Source of the DNA: Roseateles sp. XES5
Lineage (GTDB): Bacteria; Pseudomonadota; Alphaproteobacteria; Rhizobiales; Rhizobiaceae
Length of the DNA stretch: 64,000 nucleotides
Assembly: GCF_020535545.1 (NCBI RefSeq)
Contig: NZ_CP084752.1
Location: forward strand, 3,189,501-3,253,500
Direction: 5' to 3'
Below are positions 19,299 to 26,781 of this stretch, one piece after another. A program made the translations under genes and the position numbers. Under the pieces are notes generated by a model. It saw only the letters and a list, made by a program, of their open reading frames with translations. It ran no database searches and was not told where the DNA came from. Each line of letters begins with the position of its first letter. Within the stretch, counting starts at the first letter, position 1.

Positions 19299-20501
19299 TC
19301 AGCCGGGCTGGCTTGTCAGGTCGGCATTGACGTCGGCCATCGCCTTTTCCTCGGGCGCGTCCTTCAGGGTCACGACCGGCAGCACCTTGCGCAGATGATC
19401 GTGATGGGTACGCACGCCGTATTCGAGGTCGGAGAGGTAGAAGCCGGCAAAGGCGTTGGAGGTCATCGCCTCATTGGACCAGACGGTGAGCTGCACGTCC
19501 TCGGCCTGCGTGTCGCGATCGATGCGGAAGGCGAGGTAGCGGGCAAGACGATGGGCGCGGTCCTCCTCGCGGTAGCGGTAGATGCCGCCGCGCAGCAGCG
19601 TCTTGCCGACGGCGACCGGGAATTCCTGGTAGAACTGCACGGTCTCCGGCGTCACGGCGATGACGCAGTTGGGGAAGAGACCGAAATAGATCCAGGCCTT
19701 GCGCAGGTGTTCCGGCAGGCAGGTGTTTTCCGGAGCGATCTTCACATAGTTGCGCACGCTCCAGCGCCGGCCGGCATGGGGATTGTAGGTGGCGAAGGAG
19801 CGGCAGAGCCCATCGACGAAGGGCTCGTCGTAATAGGTCGAGCCGTAAAGATCCTGCAGGGCCGGATGGGCCATGGCGACATGGTAGCCTTCGTTGTCGA
19901 CGTCGCGCACGGACTTCCAGTTGACCGGGCTTTCCTGGGTCCAGATGCCGCCGGCCGGTACCATCTCGTCGGTACGATAATGCGACAGCTCCTCCTCGAA
20001 GGGCTTCATGACCTCGGCGACGGAGGGCTGCGGGCCGGGTGCGAAGCGGATGAAGACGAAGCCGTGCCAGACCTCGCATTCGAGCGTCTTCAGCGCGAAT
20101 TCGTCCTTGTCGAGCGGCGGGAAACTCCTCGGGCGCGCCGCGCCGCGCAAGGTGCCGTCGAGATTGTAAACCCAGCCATGGAAGGGACAGACGAGGGCGT
20201 TGCGACACGTGCCCTTTTCGTCGGCAACGAGCCGCGAGCCGCGGTGGCGGCAGATGTTGTGGAAGGCGCGCACCGCGCCGTCCTGGCCGCGCAGGATGAG
20301 GGCGCGTTCGCCGACGACATCCATGGCAAGGTAATTGCCGGGCTCGGGAATATCGGAAACATGGCAGGCGATCTGCCAGTGTTCGCGGAAGACGTGCTGC
20401 CGCTCGAGCTCCAGAAGGGCGGGGCTATGGTAGCACCAGCCCGGAAGTCCGCTCCTGTCCCAGTCGTTCGGAACGCTGATATCGCGGATCATCTCGTTCA
20501 T
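19299..20501 (-). CDS. Rieske [2Fe-2S] aromatic-ring/amine oxygenase, alpha subunit
   Basis: A 400-residue oxygenase with an N-terminal Rieske domain, C84-x-H86 in NICRHRGS and C105-x2-H108 in CPFHGW, and a C-terminal catalytic domain with the mononuclear-iron pattern DNEGYHVAMAHPALQDLYGS. This subgroup includes glycine-betaine, stachydrine and carnitine monooxygenases as well as ring hydroxylases, so oxidative N-demethylation or C-N cleavage is plausible. No reductase gene is nearby; an electron donor must come from elsewhere. The start at 20501 has GGGGAG just upstream; longer starts at 20513 and 20531 would run into operator site C. Confidence 0.9.
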   Translation of the reverse strand: MNEMIRDISVPNDWDRSGLPGWCYHSPALLELERQHVFREHWQIACHVSDIPEPGNYLAMDVVGERALILRGQDGAVRAFHNICRHRGSRLVADEKGTCRNALVCPFHGWVYNLDGTLRGAARPRSFPPLDKDEFALKTLECEVWHGFVFIRFAPGPQPSVAEVMKPFEEELSHYRTDEMVPAGGIWTQESPVNWKSVRDVDNEGYHVAMAHPALQDLYGSTYYDEPFVDGLCRSFATYNPHAGRRWSVRNYVKIAPENTCLPEHLRKAWIYFGLFPNCVIAVTPETVQFYQEFPVAVGKTLLRGGIYRYREEDRAHRLARYLAFRIDRDTQAEDVQLTVWSNEAMTSNAFAGFYLSDLEYGVRTHHDHLRKVLPVVTLKDAPEEKAMADVNADLTSQPG

Positions 20502-20520
20502 GTCGCTCCCCATATTTTGC

Positions 20521-20534
20521 TGAACGTTCATTCA
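20521..20534. promoter_or_regulatory. Site C of the three-copy TetR-type operator
   Basis: TGAACGTTCATTCA is 20 bases upstream of the Rieske start. A TTATAT element that could act as -10 on the minus strand lies directly upstream of it, so binding would block transcription of the oxygenase gene. It shares the half-sites of sites A and B. Confidence 0.65.
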
Positions 20535-20595
20535 ATATAAGCACGATTTTCGTTGAAAAGGAATAGGTTGCGGAACTGTGCGATTTTGCAAATGG

Positions 20596-20621
20596 CAAAA
20601 CCCGGCCGCAGGGCGGCCGGG
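20596..20621 (-). terminator. Rho-independent terminator of the small exported protein gene
   Basis: On the minus strand the stem CCCGGCCGC/GCGGCCGGG with a 3-base loop is followed by TTTTGCC. It lies 43 bases downstream of the stop at 20664. Confidence 0.75.
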
Positions 20622-20663
20622 GCATTGTGCATTTTCGGCGAAAAAGCGCGACGGCGCCGAAGG

Positions 20664-20903
20664 TTAACGGCAGACCTTCACGCGCTTGACCACCAGATGG
20701 CCCCACTTGTTGTAGCGCTTGATCTTCTTCCAGAAGCAATGGCGATGATGGCCATAGTAGTGGCTGACATAACCGCCGTGATGGCCGCCCCAACCGTGGC
20801 CGCCGCCGCCGATGCCGAAGTAGAAGCTGCCGGCCTGCGAGGGGGCGGCGAAGGATACCGCTGCGACGGTCGCGACAACGGCGGACATGATGAACTTGCG
20901 CAT
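20664..20903 (-). CDS. Small exported Gly/His-rich protein of unknown function
   Basis: A 79-residue product with a clear signal peptide (MRKFIMSAVVATVAAVSFAA, cleavage likely at SQA|G). It then has a Gly/His-rich linker (FGIGGGGHGWGGHHGG) and a basic C-terminus containing two Cys and WGHLVVKRVKVCR. GAGGAG lies eight bases before ATG 20903, which is why this start is preferred over 20954. Proteins of this form are common in rhizobia but their role is not known. It is monocistronic, with its own terminator. Confidence 0.75.
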   Translation of the reverse strand: MRKFIMSAVVATVAAVSFAAPSQAGSFYFGIGGGGHGWGGHHGGYVSHYYGHHRHCFWKKIKRYNKWGHLVVKRVKVCR

Positions 20904-21000
20904 TTCAGGTCTCCTCTCTTTCAGGAATGGACGAACCATTTCATCCGGGAGCACTGTCGCAGGTCCGGGGAGGCGGCGCTGTTTCGGGGGGAACAGGCCG

Positions 21001-21813
21001 CTACTTGTCGAGTTCGGGATAGAGGCGGTCCATGTAGTTTGGCCGCAGTTTCTCGCCGATCATGCAGTCGACGGCCGTATCCGCGGCGCGGATCAGGCGG
21101 GCGGGCGGCTCGGCGCCGCTGACTTCAAGGATCAGCTTGCGGCGGATGGCGATGGCGAAATCCTCGGGTTCCTGCACCGGCAGCACGAAGGCGCCGGGGC
21201 CGCCGATCACACAGTTGGAATAGTAGTCGTCCAGCGAGCCATATGCCGCCGAGGGGCGGATCATGATGGCAAGGCCGTTGATGACGATGCCGAGCGCCGT
21301 TGCTGCATCCCGCGCCGGCATCACGGGCGCGCCGAAATTGTTCGGCCCGTCGCCGGAGACGTCGATGACGCGGCGCATGCCGGCATAGCTGTTCTCGTCG
21401 AAGAGTTTTGCGCCGTAGGCGATGGCGCCCGATATCGAGGTGCCGCGCCGCGTCGCGATGGGGCGGGCCTCCAGCAGCGCGGCGAAGGCGTCGGCCTCCT
21501 GCGGGCCGGAGATGATCTGCCAGGGGATGTGGGAACTGTCGCGGACCGTGCCGGCCCATTCGAAGTAGCTGATGGCGATGCGGCCGGTCAGGCCGTCGCG
21601 CACGGCATTGACGAAATCGGGATGGCGCAGCGCATCGACATAACCGGCGCGCTGGATCTGCGCTTCCTCCAGGTCCATGGAGCCGGAGACGTCGACCGCC
21701 AGCACCAGTTCCACATCCACCTCCTGCGTGGAAGCGGCGGCGATTTCGGCGCCGGCCGTCAGGCTCATCAGCAAGGCAAGCGTCGTCAGCATGACCGTCA
21801 CCCATCCGTGCAT
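21001..21813 (-). CDS. DUF1194 von Willebrand factor A-like exported protein
   Basis: A 270-residue protein. An N-terminal hydrophobic signal is followed by a VWA fold with the metal-ion-dependent adhesion motif DVSGSMD (about residues 41-47), then the conserved RRGTSISGAIAYGAKLF and VIDVSGDGPNNFGAPV. DUF1194 proteins are widespread in Hyphomicrobiales; their role is unknown, with periplasmic protein binding or assembly being likely for the VWA fold. No partner MoxR-type ATPase is adjacent. Confidence 0.85.
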   Translation of the reverse strand: MHGWVTVMLTTLALLMSLTAGAEIAAASTQEVDVELVLAVDVSGSMDLEEAQIQRAGYVDALRHPDFVNAVRDGLTGRIAISYFEWAGTVRDSSHIPWQIISGPQEADAFAALLEARPIATRRGTSISGAIAYGAKLFDENSYAGMRRVIDVSGDGPNNFGAPVMPARDAATALGIVINGLAIMIRPSAAYGSLDDYYSNCVIGGPGAFVLPVQEPEDFAIAIRRKLILEVSGAEPPARLIRAADTAVDCMIGEKLRPNYMDRLYPELDK

Positions 21814-21969
21814 ATTCCCGACGCAAATGTAGCACGGGCGGCGGCGGGGAGGAGCGGGCGCCTTTCAAAAATCGGTGATGCCAAGCGAATAGCGGCGCGG
21901 TTGCAGCCGTCTGCCTCTTGCCGGCGGAAGCCGGGAGGGGCTGCCCGCGGGGCCGGAAAGCGGAGTGAC

Positions 21970-23067
21970 ATGGGGTTCAAGGATATTCTCGCCGGTTTTC
22001 GCAACCGGATGTTCGGGCGCAAACCGGCAATGCCGGCAGAACCGCTCTCCGAAGAGGAGCAACTGGTTCGCGACTACGACCTCTACCTGGTCGATCTCCA
22101 CGACGAAATTCCAGCTCTCGTCCCGCAGCGCGATGCGATGCGTGCGGCCTGGCAGCGCGGCGACTTCGAGGCCTATCAGCGGGCGTTCGAGGCCGCGCGG
22201 GCGGGCGGCGTCATCGCCGAGAACGGCAAGCCGCTTTATTCGCTCGTGCGGGACTGGTTCACCGAACCCTTCACCGCGCTGCCGCGCAACGAGGTAACGC
22301 TGCCGGCGCAAGAGGAGATGCTGAACGCCTTCCGGGATTTCTTCTACCGCAGTCCGTCGCCGTTTTCCGCCGCCAGCTATCACGATGCGCTGCGAACCAC
22401 CGCCTTCGTGCGGCGCGGCACGGCCTATGGACACCTCGTGCGCGCCGACCAGTGGCGGGACTACAAGACGCTGCTGCAGGAGGCGGACGATGTGCTCGAC
22501 AGCCATGCCGATCCCAAGGATTTCAGCTGGCGGATGAGCGATTACCGCCGCTCGGCCAATGAGGGCAGTTTCGATGTGTTCAAGGCGCGCTTCGAGCGGG
22601 CCTGGCTGCTCGACCGCTACAATGTCGATCTCTGCCAGGCCCATGCCCGCATGATCATGCCGCGCTGGCTCGGCCGCGACGAACAGGACCTGGAGGATTT
22701 CGCGCTGCGGGCGGCGGAGCTGACGAAGGATCGCTACGGCTTCGGTTTCTACGCGCTGATCCAGCAGGCCAATACTGAGGTCGGCGACCATGAGCTGCAG
22801 GATACGCTCTGCGATCCCGATCTGGTGAAACGCGGCTTCGAGGACCTGCTCGCCCGCTTCCCGGCGCCGAGCATCATGAACCTTTACGCCGACACGCTCG
22901 AATGGATGGGCGATACGGAAGCGCTGGCCGACCTGCTCGAAACCCGCTTCCGCGTGATGGTGCCGCAGATCTGGTATGGCGACACCCGCGAGGAGAAGAT
23001 CGACTACCTCTTCGCGACGCTGCTGGAGGCGGCAGAGGTGCTGGAGGAGCGCCGCGCGAGCCGGTAG
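21970..23067 (+). CDS. Hypothetical 365-residue soluble protein
   Basis: I do not recognise the family with certainty. The protein begins MGFKDILAGFRNRMFGRKPA, lacks a signal peptide or membrane helix, and is helix-rich with many Trp, Tyr, Asp and Arg residues, reminiscent of TPR-like solenoids. ATG 21970 has GGAG upstream; the open frame extends far to the left (to 20887) but that part overlaps two minus-strand genes and is not credible. It stands between DUF1194 and a TetR gene with no evident functional link. Confidence 0.75.
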   Translation: MGFKDILAGFRNRMFGRKPAMPAEPLSEEEQLVRDYDLYLVDLHDEIPALVPQRDAMRAAWQRGDFEAYQRAFEAARAGGVIAENGKPLYSLVRDWFTEPFTALPRNEVTLPAQEEMLNAFRDFFYRSPSPFSAASYHDALRTTAFVRRGTAYGHLVRADQWRDYKTLLQEADDVLDSHADPKDFSWRMSDYRRSANEGSFDVFKARFERAWLLDRYNVDLCQAHARMIMPRWLGRDEQDLEDFALRAAELTKDRYGFGFYALIQQANTEVGDHELQDTLCDPDLVKRGFEDLLARFPAPSIMNLYADTLEWMGDTEALADLLETRFRVMVPQIWYGDTREEKIDYLFATLLEAAEVLEERRASR

Positions 23068-23076
23068 CAGACGACG

Positions 23077-23685
23077 CTACAGCGCCGTCAGTTCCCGGAT
23101 CGCCATGCGCTTGTAGGCCTCTACCAGCGCCTCGCCTTCGGTGCGCGCCACCGAAACGGCTAGCCGCATGGTCGCCTCGCCGAGATGCATGACGAGGAGG
23201 GCCGCGGCGTCGATCTTTCCGGCATCCGCTCCAGGGCGAAGCGCCTTCAGGCGTGCGGCGAGCAATGCACCGTTGCGCCGGCTTTCCTCCACCTCCATGG
23301 CGCGCAGCGCGCCATCCGCCTGCACGGCCGACCAGATGTCGCGAATCACGGGTTCGGCGAGGAAGATCGCATAATAGGTGTCGATCAGCGCGCCGAAGGC
23401 GACGGCGAGATCGTCCATGCTGCCGACACCCGACAGGCCCTCGGCGATGCAGGCGCGGCTTTCCTCGTTGCAGCGTTCGGCGAGCGCATGCACGACGGCG
23501 CTCTTGTCCGGAAAATACTGGTAGAGAGAGCCGATCGAGATGCCTGTGCGCTGGGCAAGCTCACTCATCTTCAGGGCATCGCTGCCCGTTTCCGCAATCA
23601 TTTCCGTCGCCTTGGCCAGGATCGCATCCACCCGTTCGCGGCTGCGTTTCTGGCTTGGCGCGCGGCGCATCTGCGTGTCGTTCAT
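23077..23685 (-). CDS. TetR-family regulator, divergent from the NmrA/DUF1772 genes
   Basis: A 202-residue TetR protein with helix-turn-helix MSELAQRTGISIGSLYQYFP, the subgroup whose recognition helix reads GSLYQYF. Start 23685 is favoured by GGGGAA upstream. It is divergent from a damaged NmrA-like gene and a DUF1772 gene, and an imperfect palindrome at 23746-23766 overlaps the promoter region of those genes. It probably represses them. Confidence 0.9.
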   Translation of the reverse strand: MNDTQMRRAPSQKRSRERVDAILAKATEMIAETGSDALKMSELAQRTGISIGSLYQYFPDKSAVVHALAERCNEESRACIAEGLSGVGSMDDLAVAFGALIDTYYAIFLAEPVIRDIWSAVQADGALRAMEVEESRRNGALLAARLKALRPGADAGKIDAAALLVMHLGEATMRLAVSVARTEGEALVEAYKRMAIRELTAL

Positions 23686-23726
23686 GGCGTTCCCCGGGGC
23701 TGCTGCCCTGCCGTTGCAAATCTGCC

Positions 23727-23766
23727 TTGACAAATACGAGGAATCCTCACATTTTGCAAATATGAG
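23727..23766 (+). promoter_or_regulatory. Promoter -35 and TetR-type palindrome in the TetR/NmrA divergent region
   Basis: TTGACA at 23727-23732 is a consensus -35. An imperfect palindrome at 23746-23766 has arms CTCACATTT and AAATATGAG around a central GC-containing core. A further CTCACATTTT copy follows at 23772-23781. The palindrome covers the expected -10, a normal place for a TetR repressor. Confidence 0.5.
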
Positions 23767-23793
23767 TGTTGCTCACATTTTAGGAGGAAGAGC

Positions 23794-24527
23794 ATGAAGC
23801 GCGAACGCATCCTGGTTCTCGGCGGCGAGGGCAAGACGGGGCGGCCTGTGGCCGCGAAACTGCGCGAAAGGGGATACGAGGTGCGGATCGGCTCGCGGTC
23901 GGCCGAAATCCCGTTCGACTGGCGCGATCCCTCCGGCTGTCGCGGCTTGCAGCGGAGGCCGGCGTGACCCGGCTCGTCCTGCTGTCCGGCCGCGGCGAGG
24001 ACGCGGCGGAGGTCAGCGAGGAGGCGATGAAGGAGGCGGGTCTTGCCTGGACGGTGCTGCGCGGGAGCTGGTTCTTCCAGAATTTCAGCGAAGGCCTCTT
24101 TGCCGAACCGATCCTCGCCGGCGAACTGGTGCTGCCGTCCGCGACGGTTCGCGAGCCCTTCGTCGATACGCGCGATGTCGCCGACATGGCCATCGCGGCG
24201 CTGACGGAAGAGGGGCATGCCGGCAAGACCTACGAACTCACCGGGCCGCGGCTCATGACCTTCCGGGAGGCGGTGGCGGAATTCTCCGCTGCCGGCGGGA
24301 CCGACGTCGTCTATACACCTGTCACGGTGGACGCCTATGCCGGCATGCTGCGCGACGCCGGGATGCCGGAAGACGTGATCTGGCTGGTGACCTATCTCTT
24401 CGGTTCCGTGCTCGACGGGCGGAACGAACGGTTGAGCGACGACATCGCGCGGGTGCTTGGCCGCCCGCCGCGCGATTTCAACGATTTTGCCCACGATATC
24501 GCCGAAACCGGTTTCTGGAGGACCTGA
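23794..24527 (+). pseudogene. NmrA-like NAD(P)-binding protein, internal deletion and frameshift
   Basis: The gene starts at ATG 23794 with AGGAGG upstream and encodes KRERILVLGGEGKTGRPVAA, an N-terminal Rossmann motif, then WRDPSG. At that point the frame changes: the same DNA read in another frame gives RLAAEAGVTRLVLLSGRGED, a later segment of the family, and continues normally to 24527. The usual middle part of roughly 35-40 residues (containing the TYYPDL-like region of homologues) is missing. So the N-terminal frame stops at 23967 and a 187-residue C-terminal frame could start at GTG 23964. Either a real deletion or a collapsed assembly. Intact relatives are quinone- or NADPH-sensing or -reducing proteins. 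Confidence 0.75.
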
Positions 24528-24529
24528 CC

Positions 24530-25021
24530 ATGGCAAGCGCTTTCCCCATCCTGACCTTCCTCGCCATTCTCGCGGCCGCGCTGAATGCCGGGCTGTTCTT
24601 CATCTTCTCCGTCTGCATCATGGCCGCGCTGGCCCGGCTGTCGCCGGCGGAGGGCGCGGCGGCGATGAACGCCATCAATGTCGTCATCCAGAACCCCTTG
24701 TTCTTCGCCGCCTTCTTCGGCGCTGCGCTGCTCTCGCTGGTGCTGGCGGTGCTCGGCCTCCTGCAGGGCGGAGCCGGCGGACTGATGGCGGCGATCGGCG
24801 GCATCGTCTTCCTCGTCGCCGTCATCGGCGTCACGGTTGTCGTCAATGTGCCGCTCAACGATGCGCTTGCCGCCGCCCCGGCGGGCAGCTCCGAGCAGAC
24901 CGCCCTCTGGCAGCGCTATCTCGACGTCTGGACGGTGTGGAACCACGTACGCACCTTCGGTTCGCTCGCTGCCGTCGGGCTTTTCGCACTCGCCTTCCGC
25001 CAGGGCGCCCAACTCGGTTAG
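24530..25021 (+). CDS. DUF1772 (anthrone-oxygenase-like) membrane protein
   Basis: A 163-residue protein with four membrane helices (the first being FPILTFLAILAAALNAGLFF), the conserved NVPLNDAL segment after helix 3 and WNHVRTFGSLAAV before helix 4. DUF1772 includes fungal anthrone oxygenases; bacterial members, often next to NmrA and TetR genes as here, have no established role. It starts 2 bases after the NmrA frame and is in the same operon. Confidence 0.88.
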   Translation: MASAFPILTFLAILAAALNAGLFFIFSVCIMAALARLSPAEGAAAMNAINVVIQNPLFFAAFFGAALLSLVLAVLGLLQGGAGGLMAAIGGIVFLVAVIGVTVVVNVPLNDALAAAPAGSSEQTALWQRYLDVWTVWNHVRTFGSLAAVGLFALAFRQGAQLG

Positions 25022-25110
25022 ACCGCGTTGGGGTTGGGCTGGCGCGGGCTGGGCTGGCGCTCCTTCCATTCCCCTGCTAGCTCTTGTGCAGACGATTGCC
25101 GGAGCCGACC

Positions 25111-26529
25111 TTGCAGGACATCACCGACCTTTCCGCCCTTGCCCTTTCCAGCGCCATTGCCGAACGCCGGCTCGACTGCCGAAGCGTCATGGCGGCCTAT
25201 CTGTCGCGGATCGAGGCGATCAATCCGCGGCTCAACGCCATCGTCAGTCTCCGGCCCGCCGAGGACCTCCTGGCGGAGGCGGAGGCGGCCGACCGGGCGC
25301 TGGCGGCAGGCGACTATCGCGGCTGGCTGCACGGCATGCCCTTTGCCGTCAAGGACCTGTCCGAGGCCAAGGGCATCCTCTGCTCGTTCGGCTCGGCCAA
25401 TTATGCGGATTTCGTGCCCGACTATGACGACATCCATGTCGAGCGCATCCGCGCGGCGGGCGCCATCATCATCGGCAAGACCAATGCGCCGGAAATGGGC
25501 CTCGGCTCGCACAGCTACAACCCGGTCTTCGGCGTCACCCGCAATCCCTACGACACGACGAAGAGCGCGGGCGGATCCTCCGGCGGTGCGGCGGCGGGGC
25601 TTGCCGCGCGGCTGTTGCCGGTCGCCGACGGCAGCGACATGATGGGGTCGCTGCGCAACCCGGCCGGCTTCAACAACGTCATCGGTTTCCGTCCGTCCTT
25701 CGGCCGCGTGCCGGGGCTCGGCAACGAGCTCTTCCTGGGCCAGCTTGCCGTCAACGGCCCGATGGGGCGCAGCGTCGCGGATGTCGCCGCACTGCTGTCG
25801 ACGCAGGCCGGCCACGATCCGCGCGACCCGCTGTCGCTCGCCGACGAGGACCTTGCCCTCGATGGCAGCCGCGACCTTTCCGGCGCGCGCATCGGCTGGC
25901 TCGGCGATCTCGGCGGCTACCTTCCCTTCGAGCCCGGCGTGCTGGAGCTGTGCGAGGCCTCGCTCGATGTCTTCCGCCGGCTCGGCTGCACGGTGGAAAC
26001 GGTGCCGCCGGGCTTCGACATGACGCGGCTCTGGCAGGTCTGGCGCACGCTGCGTCACTTCCTCGTCGCCAACGGGCAGGCCGCCGACTATGCCGATCCC
26101 GAGCGCCGTGCGCGCATGAAGCCGGAGATGATCTGGGAGATCGAGAACGGCCGCGACCTTCTGGCAACCGACATCTATGCCGCCTCGCTCGGCCGCAGCG
26201 ACTGGCAGCGCCATGTCGCCGGCCTCTTCGAGCGCTACGATTTTCTCATCCTGCCTTCCGCGCAGGTCTTCCCCTTCGCCGCCGAACTCGACTGGCCGAA
26301 GGAGATCGCCGGGCGGACCATGGATACCTACCATCGCTGGATGGAGGTGGTGATCGGCCCGACGCTGGCCGGCCTTCCCGTCGCCGCAATGCCGGCCGGT
26401 TTCGGGCCGACCGGACTGCCGGCAGGCATCCAGATCATCGGCCCTGCGCGTGCCGACCGCGACGTGCTTTCTGCGGCCGCAGCCTATGAAAAGGCAACGG
26501 ACTGGCTGGGCCGGCATCCCCAATTCTAG
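25111..26529 (+). CDS. Amidase-signature family hydrolase
   Basis: A 472-residue cytoplasmic hydrolase of amide bonds. The Ser-cisSer-Lys triad segments are FAVKDLSEAKG (Lys) and the Gly/Ser-rich signature SAGGSSGGAAAGLAARLLPV with cis-Ser and nucleophile Ser in GSDMMGSLRNPAGF. The start is taken as TTG 25111, six bases after GGAG, giving the typical N-terminus LQDITDLSALAL; TTG 25084 is the longer alternative. It is not GatA (no GatB/C neighbours). Substrate unknown; a nitrile hydratase is encoded 35 kb away but is not linked. Confidence 0.9.
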   Translation: MQDITDLSALALSSAIAERRLDCRSVMAAYLSRIEAINPRLNAIVSLRPAEDLLAEAEAADRALAAGDYRGWLHGMPFAVKDLSEAKGILCSFGSANYADFVPDYDDIHVERIRAAGAIIIGKTNAPEMGLGSHSYNPVFGVTRNPYDTTKSAGGSSGGAAAGLAARLLPVADGSDMMGSLRNPAGFNNVIGFRPSFGRVPGLGNELFLGQLAVNGPMGRSVADVAALLSTQAGHDPRDPLSLADEDLALDGSRDLSGARIGWLGDLGGYLPFEPGVLELCEASLDVFRRLGCTVETVPPGFDMTRLWQVWRTLRHFLVANGQAADYADPERRARMKPEMIWEIENGRDLLATDIYAASLGRSDWQRHVAGLFERYDFLILPSAQVFPFAAELDWPKEIAGRTMDTYHRWMEVVIGPTLAGLPVAAMPAGFGPTGLPAGIQIIGPARADRDVLSAAAAYEKATDWLGRHPQF

Positions 26530-26532
26530 GGA

Positions 26533-26549
26533 GTCCGGCCCTTCCGGAC
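26533..26549 (+). terminator. Short hairpin after the amidase gene
   Basis: GTCCGG and CCGGAC pair around a 5-base loop directly after the stop codon. There is no T-tract, so the call is weak. Confidence 0.35.
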
Positions 26550-26752
26550 ACGCGAGCGCCGCATTTTCATGAAAGGCACGCCTTGCCGGGTGCCGAGGAC
26601 CGCCCGGCGGACTCCTTCAAAAACATGAGGCGCCGTTTAGGAATTGCTTACCATATTTCGTCATTCTTTGCTCGTTCGGCAGAGAGCCGGGACGTCTCGT
26701 CCCGCCTGCCGCCAGCGTATCGGCTTTCGGAGCTTTTTTTCCGCGGCCGCGT

Positions 26753-26780
26753 CGAGTAACGAGTATCGGGTATCGAGTAT
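26753..26780 (+). repeat. Four 7-base tandem repeats at the translation start
   Basis: CGAGTAA, CGAGTAT, CGGGTAT and CGAGTAT stand in tandem and end one base before ATG 26782. They occupy the place of the ribosome-binding site, which is otherwise missing. The rest of the 252-base gap (26530-26781) holds the hairpin above and a GGGACG/CGTCCC inverted repeat at 26689-26703. Confidence 0.75.
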
Positions 26781-26781
26781 C

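Noticed and set aside
20887..21969. A long N-terminal extension of the hypothetical protein at 21970
   Set aside because: It would be antisense to the DUF1194 gene; ATG 21970 has its own ribosome site.
26689..26703. GGGACG/CGTCCC hairpin as a terminator
   Set aside because: It has no T-tract, lies in the middle of the gap and is closer to the downstream promoter region than to the upstream gene end.
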